64,000 nucleotides of DNA from Periplaneta americana. Its lineage: Eukaryota; Arthropoda; Insecta; Blattodea; Blattidae. The translations under genes and the position numbers were made by a program. This document shows, in pieces, positions 23,576-34,549 of the stretch; position 1 is the stretch's first letter, and each line of letters opens with the position of its first letter. The stretch spans positions 127,430,121-127,494,120 of the forward strand of contig NC_091125.1 in assembly GCF_040183065.1 (NCBI RefSeq), in the 5' to 3' direction. Below the pieces are notes generated by a model. That model did not search any database. It was not told the origin of the DNA and worked only from the letters and a program-made list of their open reading frames with translations.

Positions 23576-25064
23576 AGCTGTAGCTTCGTCTGAAATTTAA
23601 GCAACTTTTGAAGTGAATAACTTAAGTGAGAGTAATACTAAAATGTGGTTGTTAGGAGATAGTGATGAATTCTTCGGAAAATTGTAAGAAGTATTGTGAA
23701 GAGTATTTCAGTGTTTTCATGTTCATTTCATGTTGATGTAATTTCTCCATAAGAATTTTAGTTTGTAAGTTTGGGAGTGAAAAGTGAAGTTAGATTCCAC
23801 GTTTGTGAATTCAAAAGATATTACTACCCTAGAGTAACAGACATGGTTGTGAGTAAATATCTTATCTTTAATATACTACTTACGACTGAGCGTCACCACT
23901 GCGCGGAAATAGCTATTTATAATCTATCCTAATAATAAACGACATGTCATGCAAAATAATAATAGTTTCGGTTTCTCACTTAAGAACCGTTTTATCATGG
24001 GAAAAATAAGTAGATTAGTTTCCTAATAAATTATGTGGGTACACCGATCAAAGAAACAAAAAAGTGTTGCAAACCGATTAAGCATCATCACAAACCTTAT
24101 GTGAATCGAATAGTGCTGCTTATGATTAGGTTTTCTCCGGAGCTGTTGTTTGCGCGCTTTCAATCGGAGACCTCCGGTTACCTCCGATTGATGTAGCGCA
24201 GGTTGTATATGTGCTGTGGCGCAGACATACACTTTCCGCTGAGCATTCCTTTAATCGGACCAGGTAGTGATTCGAGTCCGCTGGACGTCCGCGTATCTTT
24301 TAAAATAAGTTCTAATTTGTTGTTGTTTAATCTCTCTTTTATGTTAATCTCTCTCTCTTTCTTCGGCTTTTTTTTTAGTGTTGCTTAAAGTTCTACGTTA
24401 GCTGACAGATTTTTTTTTTCTAGTTTTGAAATTCATAGTATATGTGGAAAGCCGTATTAGTTTTATGTCATTGATAAAATTAATAACATTCAATCTAACT
24501 GCAAAACTAACGCAGAAGTAAAGCTTTTCAGTAGTAAATGTAATGTAAACATTTATACTTTAATTCTCCTAGAAACTCTCGTTTAATCGCAAACAGGGTT
24601 TGTCAATTATTATTCTAATCTGTTTAGTTAACGTAAAATATATTAAGGGAGCTTCAGAATGAAACAAAAGAAACGTAGGCTATCAATGGGATAAAGTTTA
24701 CTGTCCAACATAATTTATTCAGATTCTTCACCGGACAGGATTGTAATTATTGTGTTAAAGGGTGTCAGTATTTGAACTGCCTCTTCTAAAACGCATCACT
24801 CCTGCTCTGTAATAAAAATGTAAGTGGAGATCAACTTAAGGATAATTGTAATTATATTATTACCAGATATTTCTTTAGTTTCATTCAGAAATATTTTAAT
24901 CCAAACAGTAAAATATAACTCAAGTTGTCTAAACAGTAAAATATAACTCAAGTCGTCTTGTAAATATTTCATTTGTTTTTTATTGTCTCGAAAGTTACGT
25001 TTTAGAGAAATTTCAAGACTTTTTCATAGACTGTGAGCCTTTGGGAAAAATAGCACTAAAACAA
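23576..25064. other. No gene recognised; one 30-bp tandem duplication
   Basis: AT-rich. At 24903-24957 a unit containing AAACAGTAAAATATAACTCA is present twice in tandem. Confidence 0.5.
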
Positions 25065-25256
25065 TTAAAAAAGAAATCGTATCAAATGTTTTGCGTAATT
25101 GTTTTCATTGTGCGATCGCTTCAAATGGTCTAACAAATTCGAAGTTCCACCACCCTTAGAGTAAATTCGCCCACAAAGTTTACAGTGTGCGACTTTATTA
25201 TTACCTTCAACTAAATTAAAGAATTTCCATGCGACGGATATCCGATTTGGTGCCAT
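25065..25256 (-). mobile_element. BED-type zinc finger, N-terminal fragment of a hAT transposase
   Basis: The 63-residue frame reads SVAWKFFNLVEGNNKVAHC, KLCGRIYSKGGGTSNLLDHL and KRSH. The C-x2-C ... H-x4-H pattern and the aromatic WKFF start are those of a BED finger, the DNA-binding domain at the front of hAT transposases. No catalytic part follows. It is most likely a transposon relic; a domesticated exon is possible but unsupported. Confidence 0.75.
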
Positions 25257-25780
25257 TTTATTCCCCTCACAACTACAGTCAGTCCGTACGCGCCGGTCGT
25301 CCTTGCGCTAACTGTCGCTTCGCTCCGAACCCCCGCAACCCTCAGTATGTCCCCTGTTACACCTACGGTACTATCGGAGATCACCGGTGGAGAGCTTTAT
25401 TCGCAATCTCAGATTCCTCCGCGGTAGTAGTCACTCCGATGAACAGCACTGGAATCGAACATTTCGAAGTCGTGGTTTGCGTTTAGCAATGGTACCAACA
25501 TTCCAAGTGATGCTTCAAGTTATAGTCCTATTAGAATTTACATCAAAGCAGAACTGGCAAAATTTGGTGGTGTCATAATGTTACATTTACTGTAAATATA
25601 GAAGTAATTTTCTTAAGTTGTATAAAAGTAGGCCGGGTCAGTTTTAGTTGTAGCCCTAGTTAGTGGTTAATGACTTTCATTATACTCGTATGTATTTATT
25701 TTTGTCCTATGTAAACGCGATGATCTCTTAACTGCATTTTAGCCCTCTGCGTCACTCATTCTACGCATCATTAATTATTG
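25257..25780. other. No feature recognised
   Basis: The left part (25260-25480) is more GC-rich than its surroundings and may be the 5' region of the hAT relic. No inverted ends found. Confidence 0.35.
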
Positions 25781-25782
25781 TA

Positions 25783-26544
25783 GAGGAGAAGGTGGAAATA
25801 TGGGCTACCATTTTGTTTTCCTCATAATAATGACATATTGATTGGAAATCTTTATTGACATACAAAGTAATTCTTCATATACAATTTTTCCAGTCTTAAA
25901 GGTCAATAGTTGCAATAGATATTTGTATATAATTGTCTTTTGAAAGAAAGACGAACTAGTCCTCTATAGGCAGTGGGGTCTAAATATGGGCTACAACAAA
26001 AATTTGAAAATAAAATTGGAAAAAACAAAGAATCATAAGTAGGAAACTTGTGTCACATCAATGGCAATATTCTGTAACAACGCAAATCACGATAATGAAA
26101 ATACAAGACGTGTTAATGTGCTGGTAATATGAGCTACCTATCCCATATTTGACATATAGCGATAGCCCATATTAGCAGCATCGACTCATGAAGGTTTCTA
26201 AGATTATGTATGGCAATTGTCCTAAATAAATATTACTCTTATGCAATGTGATAGAGCTATTCTTAATCATTGCAACACAACAAGCGTGATTTATAAACAC
26301 GAAATATATTTCTTTCAATAAAATTGAGGCTACATACCTGCAAAAACTTTGAAATTGATAAAAAAAACACAAAGAACACACCATATCCACACCACAAAGG
26401 CAACTGGTTTGTCTCTTTGCGCACGCAGACTGATACGAGATGTATCTACTTTTAGAGCTTTTTCGCTAGTTAACATCACCAAATATAGTAAAAAACGAGG
26501 TAGCCCATATTACTACGCCTAGCCCATATTTTTACCTTCTCCTC
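25783..26544. mobile_element. TA-flanked inverted-terminal element with ATATGGGCTA motifs
   Basis: The left end GAGGAGAAGGTGGAAATATG and the right end (reverse complement GAGGAGAAGGTAAAAATATG) are flanked by TA at 25781-25782 and 26545-26546. The word ATATGGGCTA or its variants recurs inside both ends. At 762 bp with no transposase it looks like a non-autonomous Tc1/mariner-type element. Confidence 0.85.
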
Positions 26545-26546
26545 TA

Positions 26547-27943
26547 TAAATAGTAAATAAAACTAAAAAGAAGGGAGACTGTCCCTAATTTTTAAGATTA
26601 TTTTGACAAACATGTTATTTATTTATTTACCCAATTATTTTATTCTGTCCGGGGATGTATTTCTCTCAAGAGTTGGCAGCTAATTGCAGCTCATAGTCTA
26701 TGGTGCTATAAGGTCAAGTTAACTGCGGTAAGGATTTTAATCGGTTCGTAGGTTAGTAGTTGTTTATGGAGTTGGCTTTGTAATACATTAAATTAAATGC
26801 AGTTTAAACAAATGTTTTGAAAGAGATAAATGCATATTTCACCAATGAACACGGATTACTTGTTTTCATCTTCCCCTGGTCTGCACCGCGGTCATAGTGA
26901 GGAAAGGGGAAATTTTCTTTCATCAGTGTTGAATTTATATGCAGGAAAATTTCTGTTACATTACTCTTACATGACACTGAAATAAGAGTTTGAGGAATTC
27001 CCCTGAAAAGCTACTCTAAAGGAGACATTTTTTTTTATTTCATTGGCTTCTGTAATATGAATATACAGTAATAATTAACATGTTGTTTTATTTACTACCC
27101 ACAAATACTTTCAACAAAAAATTGATGTTTACCTGTACATTCTAACGCACTGCTCTAGCCCCTCCCCCAATTTGTTACCAATTGGAGGAGAGTCCAAGGA
27201 CGCAATATTAGAGAAACGAATTACTTCCTTAGTAATTCGTTCTGGACCACTCGCACGTTATTTCATTTATTGTATTCCTCGGATCTTACATTAACATTGA
27301 AGTTTTAAGATGTAGAACAAGTCATGTTGGTAATTAGTAAAGGGAGAAGGGAGATATGCTTTCTGTAGTAAAGTTGTTTGGAAAATTGCCAGAAATTATT
27401 ATTGATTAAAGTAATGCATTCTACTGAAACCTAAGACATCACGAATTTTATATGTATGTTTGTGAATTTTCTTAGTGCCATTGTAGTCTACGAAGACTCA
27501 AGTTAAATTATATAAAATATAGGTAGCCTAAGCCCAATGCTTTGTAGTGTGAAATATTCCATTTATCTGAAAATATTTTAACATTTTATAAATATAAAAA
27601 ATATATATAAATATCATATGATATAAATTTTATTTATAAATAAATAAGAGTAAAATACGTTTATGGAAAATATAATTGAATCCTATAGATTCAAAATCTC
27701 CTATATCCACTTTCACAAATTAAAGAAATTTGACAGTAACTGGTGGCAAATAGAGGAAATTTTCAATCTAACAGTGACCAATAACAACCCTTTTGCGTTA
27801 ATTTCAGTGGATTTATTTTTTAATTCAAACTATATAAATCATTAGAATTCATTCTTAGCAAGCAATATGTGGGAATAACTCAATTATGAACAAAATTCTC
27901 TTTAGGGGGTTTTGAATCTAAAGGATTCAATTAACTGTTAGCC
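26547..27943. other. No feature recognised
   Basis: AT-rich non-coding sequence. Confidence 0.4.
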
Positions 27944-27945
27944 TA

Positions 27946-28519
27946 TACAGTGTGGAAGTGAAATGAACATGCAGATCTTCAGAGAGAATAACTTATGTTG
28001 TATGTAACAAAAAAGGTTGTAATACCATATTGGTGAAAAGTTCATAGTTTTCTCAGAAAAAAAAGTTTTTCCCAAATATTTAACACCCTCTTATTCTGTA
28101 ACTATTGCGAATATGATTGTGATTTTTGTCCATATCGATAGAATATCTAATAAAGAATCATTTATCCCATATAAAGAATTATTTATTTCAATGATGTGAA
28201 CGGTTTTCGTGTAAATTTAATTTAAAGACCACTAATTTCAAACCACTGAACGATGCGTGCAGTTTGCAATGACGTATCTAGGAAGGGAGGTTCGCGTAGA
28301 AGGAAGACTTAAGTTCGTTGACCTCTTACATCTGTATTACGTGAATAGAGAGGACTGTGTTAGCGGCGATGTTGCCAGACTGTTGAAACTTTCAACTTAA
28401 TTTTCTAATTAACCGTGCATTTAATCACGAAATTTAATTCCTAATGTAGATTTTCTATTCTTTTAAGTGTACCCACTAGTCCCTTTCAATCTGCAGGATT
28501 ATTTCACTTCCATCCTGTA
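27946..28519. mobile_element. TA-flanked inverted-terminal element
   Basis: Left TACAGTGTGGAAGTGAAAT and right (reverse complement) TACAGGATGGAAGTGAAAT are flanked by TA on both sides. The ends stay similar for about 29 bp, to TGCAG. It is 574 bp and non-coding, so probably a MITE of the Tc1/mariner type. Confidence 0.85.
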
Positions 28520-28964
28520 TATTAACATTTTGTTTAACATAGTAGGCCTATATTATTTAATCCGGCATAAATGAATTTCGTAGCGTGGAACTTAAAGTTA
28601 CTTAATTTAGCAAACGGTATGTAATCAAGTTAATATTTATTCTGTTAATCGTAAACTTAAAATATAAATCGGTGAAACTAGCGCATAGTTAGTTGTGCTG
28701 AATTCGGAAGTGAAAATCCGCCATTATTCTATCTTATTACAGATCATTACTGACAACATTACATAACAAAAAATCACCAGCCTTTGTCCAGCGCTTGAAA
28801 ATTCTGCATAGATTCGTATATGCAAGACATAGCGTGAAACTTTCGTAATGTCATCAAAGTTATGTTGGTGTGACTGAGTAGAGAGCTCTAAACACTTTAA
28901 GGTGTATAAGCGTAGTACGAGCAACTAACACAGCGCTAGTTTAGCCTATAAATCGAAGAAACTA

Positions 28965-30265
28965 CATATACAATTGAACTAAGTAGGTAGTCTAATGCTT
29001 GGGGCCACATTGGCTCGTAACATTGTATAGCTATGCTGATTATATTACACTATTCATTATAATCATAAAATGTTAATCACAAATTTTATATTGTAGTTTT
29101 TTTAATTTTAGTAGACCTACTTTTATTCTGAAACTGTTCCATTCCACAGTACCCATATATGTATATCCTGCAACTGCACGATCAAACTGATGTAATACAT
29201 CAAATCTTAGAAAACAGAATCTAACGAGAAAATCATTTTTTATAAAATCTAACACTTTGACATTTTAGCGCTATAGTTTACTGAGAATTTATCATTGATT
29301 AATATATTAAAATAATGCATCGAACTAAAGTATAAGTAATAATGAATTTTAAATGCGTATTTGTAAAGTTTCTAATGACATTGAAGCCCAAACGGATGGA
29401 AGTTAAGTGATACAAAACGTAAAGAAAAACTTTGTGGTTAGTACCACTCCATTAATTAACTGAGAAGTCATATTTATAAAACACTTTAAAGATGTCAGGG
29501 GTGTATTTCTGAACAAAAATGTCCTGGCTCTGGGATTTCGGTATATCAACAGTAGTTTTCATCACCGTGTTCCTCTTCACGACCACCACCACCACCACCA
29601 TTTCCAAAGGAATATTTATGGAATGTCAGACGAAAATGCATGAGTTCGAATCTAGATAAACAGCTGTTAGATCTATGGAATAGACCGCACTATGAAATTT
29701 TAGGAAATTGTTTAAATATGAATAAAATTTAACTTTTTTTATAAATGAAAAGTTCGAAGCCAATATGAAAATAAGAAAACTGCCCTGGCGCCGCCAGACT
29801 TCGAAAAATAATACCTTGGCGCCACCAGGCCCCGACAGGCCTAAAATACACCCCTATAAGTATTGATGTTACTGTGCCTAAGATTGTATGATATTTTAAT
29901 GCTTCAAAAAATAAATATTAAAGCTTGGAACTTTGATATGTGTAAATCGAACTTAAATATAACACAAATCGAAGAAACTGCAGAAAACAAATGGAGTAGC
30001 CTAGAGACACGCCGGGTGCCATATTGGCTGGAAAGTATGTGCTGTATAAGCTGGAGTTATTACACTAGTTATTATAATCAGAAAATATTAAACACAAATG
30101 TTATATTATCCATTTTCTGAATTGTATTACCTTTTCCTTGAAACTGGCCCATTTCACAGCATCTACACGTATTCCTCCAACTGCACGACCAAACCATACT
30201 AATACACACAATGTCTTAGAAAAAACATGTAGCCAGAGAATTTGTTGTAACACATCCAACCCCTA
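28965..30265. repeat. Diverged segmental duplication (28965-29270 and 29965-30265)
   Basis: The two segments align over about 300 bp: AATCGAAGAAACT, ATTGGCT, TTATTATAATCA, GAAACTG.CC.ATT.CACAG and CAACTGCACGA.CAAAC. On the minus strand both translate to a similar short stretch (DRAVAGYTYMGTVEWNSF versus GRAVGGIRVDAVKWASF). They could be a duplicated repeat or decayed exons. Confidence 0.55.
29496..29855. mobile_element. Possible hAT-like MITE between the duplicated segments
   Basis: It starts CAGGGGTGTATTTC and ends with the complement AAAATACACCCCT. The last bases of the right end are changed and I see no 8-bp duplication, so the call is weak. Confidence 0.35.
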
Positions 30266-30727
30266 TGAGTTCGTTCACTGATTCACACTCGAATATGAAC
30301 GTTTTTAATTCTATTTGCATTTAACACGTTTTATACAGGTCCCTCGGTAATTAATTAGATTGATATCAAATTCACTAGAACTGTGCTTAAAGAACAAAGC
30401 TTTCCCACGCGAACTCTACACGAAATAAACTCCCTACTTTCACATTACCACTCGAATTCTTATGTCTCCCTTTCATTATTCTTCCCTACAGATGGTGCTG
30501 CGATCGGCTATTGACATAACCAATTTTTTTTATTGTAAACCAAAATGATTGTAAAGTCACATCAAATAAGAACATTCAGCGTAGTACTCAAAAGCTACGC
30601 TGTTTGATTTCTGTGTAAGTATAAACCCCAATGAAACAAATGCTGAGCTGAGAACCATTCTAGTAATAAAGGATTGTCCTTTTATTATACGTCAGAAGTC
30701 AAATATTATTTATGACAGCAATGCATC
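30266..30727. other. No feature recognised
   Basis: AT-rich non-coding sequence. Confidence 0.4.
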
Positions 30728-30925
30728 CACCTCAGTAGCTCAGTTGGCTCAGATACTTGCCTGCCGATCCGGAATTGTGATCGGGCGTGAGTTCGATTCC
30801 CGCTTCAATTATGTGGTTTGGGTTTTTACGAAATTTTTCCTTACCGTAAGGCGAATGTCAGACCATTTGTGGCGAATCCTCGGCCATATCTCACTATCGC
30901 CAATTCCATCGACGCTAAATAACTA
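30728..30925 (+). repeat. tRNA-derived SINE, family F
   Basis: A box CAGTAGCTCAGTTGGCTCAG and B box TGAGTTCGATTCCCGC precede a body with TACCGTAAGGCGAATGTCAG and GGCGAATCCTCGGCCATAT, ending in GACGCTAAATAAC. The minus-strand relative is at 4820-5060. Confidence 0.88.
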
Positions 30926-31499
30926 AAAAAACTATATCAATGTTTTCATTTTTATATATTGTATATTTGTAGAACTGATTTATTAAATATTTTGTACCAC
31001 ATCTTCATAATAGCAGGCCTTTTTATTATGTATTATAGTGTCTTTCTGGCAGTGAAGTAAATTACTAGAGGTACCCATTTTCGCGAATGGTTTTTTTCAC
31101 GAATTTCTGCTAATTGAGTCAGAAAGTTAAAATTATTATAAGTATGAACAAGACTCGTTCTGTAGACATGTTTCTCCATCACTATTCGTCGCGAATTTTG
31201 CCGTTTTCCTGGTTTTCTTTGCGAATTTGACAATTTTTTGCTTTAAACGTGATTTTTTATAACGACTTTGTCTTTCATGTCAAGTTATGTGGAAAGCTGC
31301 TCAGCTGCGAAAAATGAAAATCTGTGCTTCGCGCATGCGCAATGCTTAGGTTCAGTATACACTAACATAATATGAATAAATGTGTAAATAGCATATTTTG
31401 AAACTAATTTATAATATTATACTTTATTGCATGAATAAAAGTTTACCGAAAAATGAAGTGAGTTCGAAAATTTTTACGAATGCAATAAATAGTATAGTA

Positions 31500-31625
31500 T
31501 TATAAACGTCTTTCCGGTCGGCAGTGGCGCAGTCGGAAAAGTGCTGGCCTTCTGTGTCCGAGGTTGAGGGTTCGATCCCGGCCCAGATCGATGGAATTTA
31601 AGTGTGCTTAAACATATCATATCAA
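31500..31625 (+). repeat. SINE family A, 5' part
   Basis: Head GTGGCGCAGTCGGAAAAGTG and B box GAGGGTTCGATCCCGG, then GGAATTTAAGTGTGCTTAAA. The 3' half is missing. Confidence 0.85.
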
Positions 31626-31801
31626 ATTTATAATGATGTGTAGTTTGAAATCATGGTCTATAAAGAATGAGTTGCTATGGCAGCAAATATTATTGCACTG
31701 TTTATAATATTAAATTATATGATACAAGTTAGAGTACATGTTGTACCGTCATGATAGAATGATGTCATTAGCTCATTACGTTCTAGTTGACATGGTAATA
31801 T

Positions 31802-31983
31802 CACAGTGTAGTATATACAGTCACAAAGCTCAATAAGTAGTAAATATGCAGCCATAGATAGTTGCTAACCACTAGGATCGCAAATATCACCTCATTACAG
31901 ACAATGCGAAATAGTACTGGCACAATCTATTGTTCCTAGCACCCTCACAACTCAAGCTTCGTGACTGCATATATTAGACTGTG
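31802..31983 (+). mobile_element. MITE family M, copy 3
   Basis: Family inverted repeats, with GTAATAT duplicated at 31795-31801 and 31984-31990. Confidence 0.93.
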
Positions 31984-32397
31984 GTAATATCTTGCGTCAC
32001 TAGTGTAATAATGTGGCATATTTTACACGATTTTTACTGACAATAAAAAGACTTTTTATAACGTCGCTGTACATAAAAGTACTTTATTTGTTACAATAAA
32101 GATAATCATAAAGCTGAGAAGTAATACACATATTTTATTTTGTGATATGAGTCAGAGAGGATAGTAGCTACTAGTGGCGGATCCATCCTCATTTGTTTTT
32201 TTATATTTTAGGAAGTCATGTACATTATAGCATTTCTTGAAAGAAATGATCCAGTTATCTGGTATGTCGTTTCTTTATAACCAATAGATAATTTCACCAA
32301 TAACGATGGAGTATTAATTCATAAATGAACTATGCAATTAGTTTTATAATTAATAATGATCTCTTTCTTGTATTACCAGTCGATTTCAATTTATCAC

Positions 32398-32578
32398 CAC
32401 AGTCTAGTAAATACAGTCACGAAGCTTGAGTTGTGAGGGTACTAGGAACAATAGACTGTGCCGGTACTATTTCGCATTGTCTGTAATGAGGTGATATTAG
32501 CGATCCTAGTGGTTAGCAACTATCTATGGATGCATATTCACTACGTATTGAGCTTCGTGGCTGTATATACTAGATATG
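32398..32578 (-). mobile_element. MITE family M, copy 4, inverted
   Basis: Family sequence in reverse orientation. The flanks TTATCAC and GTATCAC match at six of seven positions. The right end has decayed to TAGATATG. Confidence 0.9.
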
Positions 32579-32711
32579 GTATCACTTTATCGGCCTAAGA
32601 TAGCTATGTATATCATATATGTATATGGCTTTTTAAGTTATATTATCTGTCTTATTCAGAACCCAAGTTTGCTATTAGGCCTTCCAAATGGTAGGTACAG
32701 TAATTCAGCCA

Positions 32712-32783
32712 TCAAACAACAACAACAACAATAACAATAATAATAATAATAATAACAATAATAATAATAATAATAATAATAAT
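32712..32783. repeat. (CAA)n/(TAA)n microsatellite
   Basis: About 24 units that grade from CAA to AAT, placed directly before a SINE. Confidence 0.95.
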
Positions 32784-32785
32784 AG

Positions 32786-33020
32786 ATCCACCTCTGTGGA
32801 GTAACGGTTAGCATGTCTGACCGTGAAACTAGCGCGCCCGGGTTCAAATCCAGGTTGGAACAAGTTACCTGGTTGAGGTTTTTCCGAGGTTTTCCCTCAA
32901 ACCATTAAGAGCAAACGCTGGACCCTGGACTCATCCCCCTAGCATTGTCATCTTCGTCTCACTCAGACGCAGATAACCTCAGTACTTAATCATGCGTTGT
33001 AAAATAAACTACTGTATGTA
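32786..33020 (+). repeat. tRNA-derived SINE, family B
   Basis: Head GTGGAGTAACGGTTAGCATG, B box GGGTTCAAATCCAGG, body TTACCTGGTTGAGGTTTTTC and TTTTCCCTCAA, ending in GCGTTGTAAAATAAAC. Copies at 40980 and 54430. Confidence 0.9.
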
Positions 33021-33027
33021 AGTATGT

Positions 33028-33621
33028 ATATATATATATATATATGTATATGAAAAACAATGTTATAAATCCCAGACTTTTATTTGTAATGTGTTTCTGG
33101 ATGTCAAGTGGAAAGTAAACTCACTCACATTGCTGTTTAGTCAACTGTCCAAAGACAATTCTGAACATTACAAGTGATACCAACAAGTCACCACTTACGA
33201 GGCATCTAGGCCAAGAGGTAATGGAGTAGGGTGGCCAGTTCCTTTCCCCCCGCCATGCATACATCACCGATTAGCTACATATTCACTAATCAGACTCCAG
33301 TTCCATACAAACAATTGTTCTTCTTCTGACACATATCGTCAAGTGAGATAATATACTACCTGAATAGATGTACATATCAGCCACAACCTCAATCAGAGGT
33401 AATCACTCACATTAGGAAATAGTAACATGTTGGTGGCTAATCAGGACCAAATTTTCCTACTGCATTTACCAAAAATGCGTTTAATACAAAAACAGAACAT
33501 GTTTTGGTTCGTCCAATCATTATAGAACTATTTACCTTAAATCACTCCTTTCATCAAACGCATAACATACCTGAACCAATGTTCAGAATTACTCCCTTAA
33601 CATTTAGATTCCAGTCGTCTA

Positions 33622-33660
<39 letters not shown>
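33028..33660. repeat. Two (TA)n arrays flanking repeat X
   Basis: Short (TA)n runs at 33028-33050 and 33628-33660, the second of about 16 units. Confidence 0.9.
33125..33405 (-). repeat. Repeat X, short form
   Basis: The reverse complement runs from CTGATATGTACATCTATTCA to GTTGACTAAACAGCA. AAGAAGAACAATTG joins directly to TTTGTATGGAACTGG, so the middle of the long form is absent. Confidence 0.85.
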
Positions 33661-33662
<2 letters not shown>

Positions 33663-34549
33663 ACTTCATTATCTTAAATTTAGAATATTACTATGATGTA
33701 CCGAAGTAGAAGATTTTTTATATATATTTTTTCTTTTTTGCAGATTAGAGGGATGAATTTCTGTTTAACAAAGAAAACACAAACATTAAAAATTATACAC
33801 ATAACAAACACGAAAGTGTATGTTTCTTTACCTAAATGTACCTTGAATAAACAGAATGACGCAAGATAAAAAAAAACTGTCACAACCATATTTGCTTCCA
33901 GCAGTGAGCAGAATAAGGCTCAGTAGAATACTTAAAGCAGATTTCAGATATAAGCTTTCGGGTGAACATTCTATTTTATTTAAGAGCTCTTTGAAACTTC
34001 ATGTGCTACGCATATTTCGTATAGGCCTTCAGGAGAAGAAAACAAATAAGCAGAAAATGTTATAAAAAATAAGTTTAAGAGAAGGTAAGATAATTATGAA
34101 TTAATGACATTCCAAAGCTTCGCACACTCTTGATAATTGATAATATGGTCAGATAATTGTACGGATTAAGTAAAATCGACAGCGGGACAAAATCACACTA
34201 AGAAAACTTGAATATTTCTAACGCAGCTTTGAAGATCAAGTTCTGGTTTTTAGATAAGAAGTCGTGAAGTGATTGGGAGATATGATTGTGCTCAACGAGA
34301 ATGGAGGAAGAAAAAAATGAAAAGATAAAAAAATAGAAAAGTTTTTAACAGTTTCCTTTAATATAGAGTCTTCAAATAGACACTCTCAAAACATGATGAA
34401 CACTTTTTAAATGAAATTCTTGCCTTTTGTTATAAGTTTAATCCCCTGAAAATTCTACTGCATATACAAATGTCTACTCTTTAGTAAATAATTTTAAAAA
34501 GAAAAAAATAATTACTCAAGTTTATGAAAATCAAGCACAAAACCATATG
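33661..34549 (-). other. 3' flank of gene A
   Basis: No gene recognised. Possible minus-strand polyadenylation hexamers are ATTAAA at 34437-34442, about 108 nt past the gene A stop, and AATAAA near 33974-33979. Neither can be confirmed by reading alone. Confidence 0.3.
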
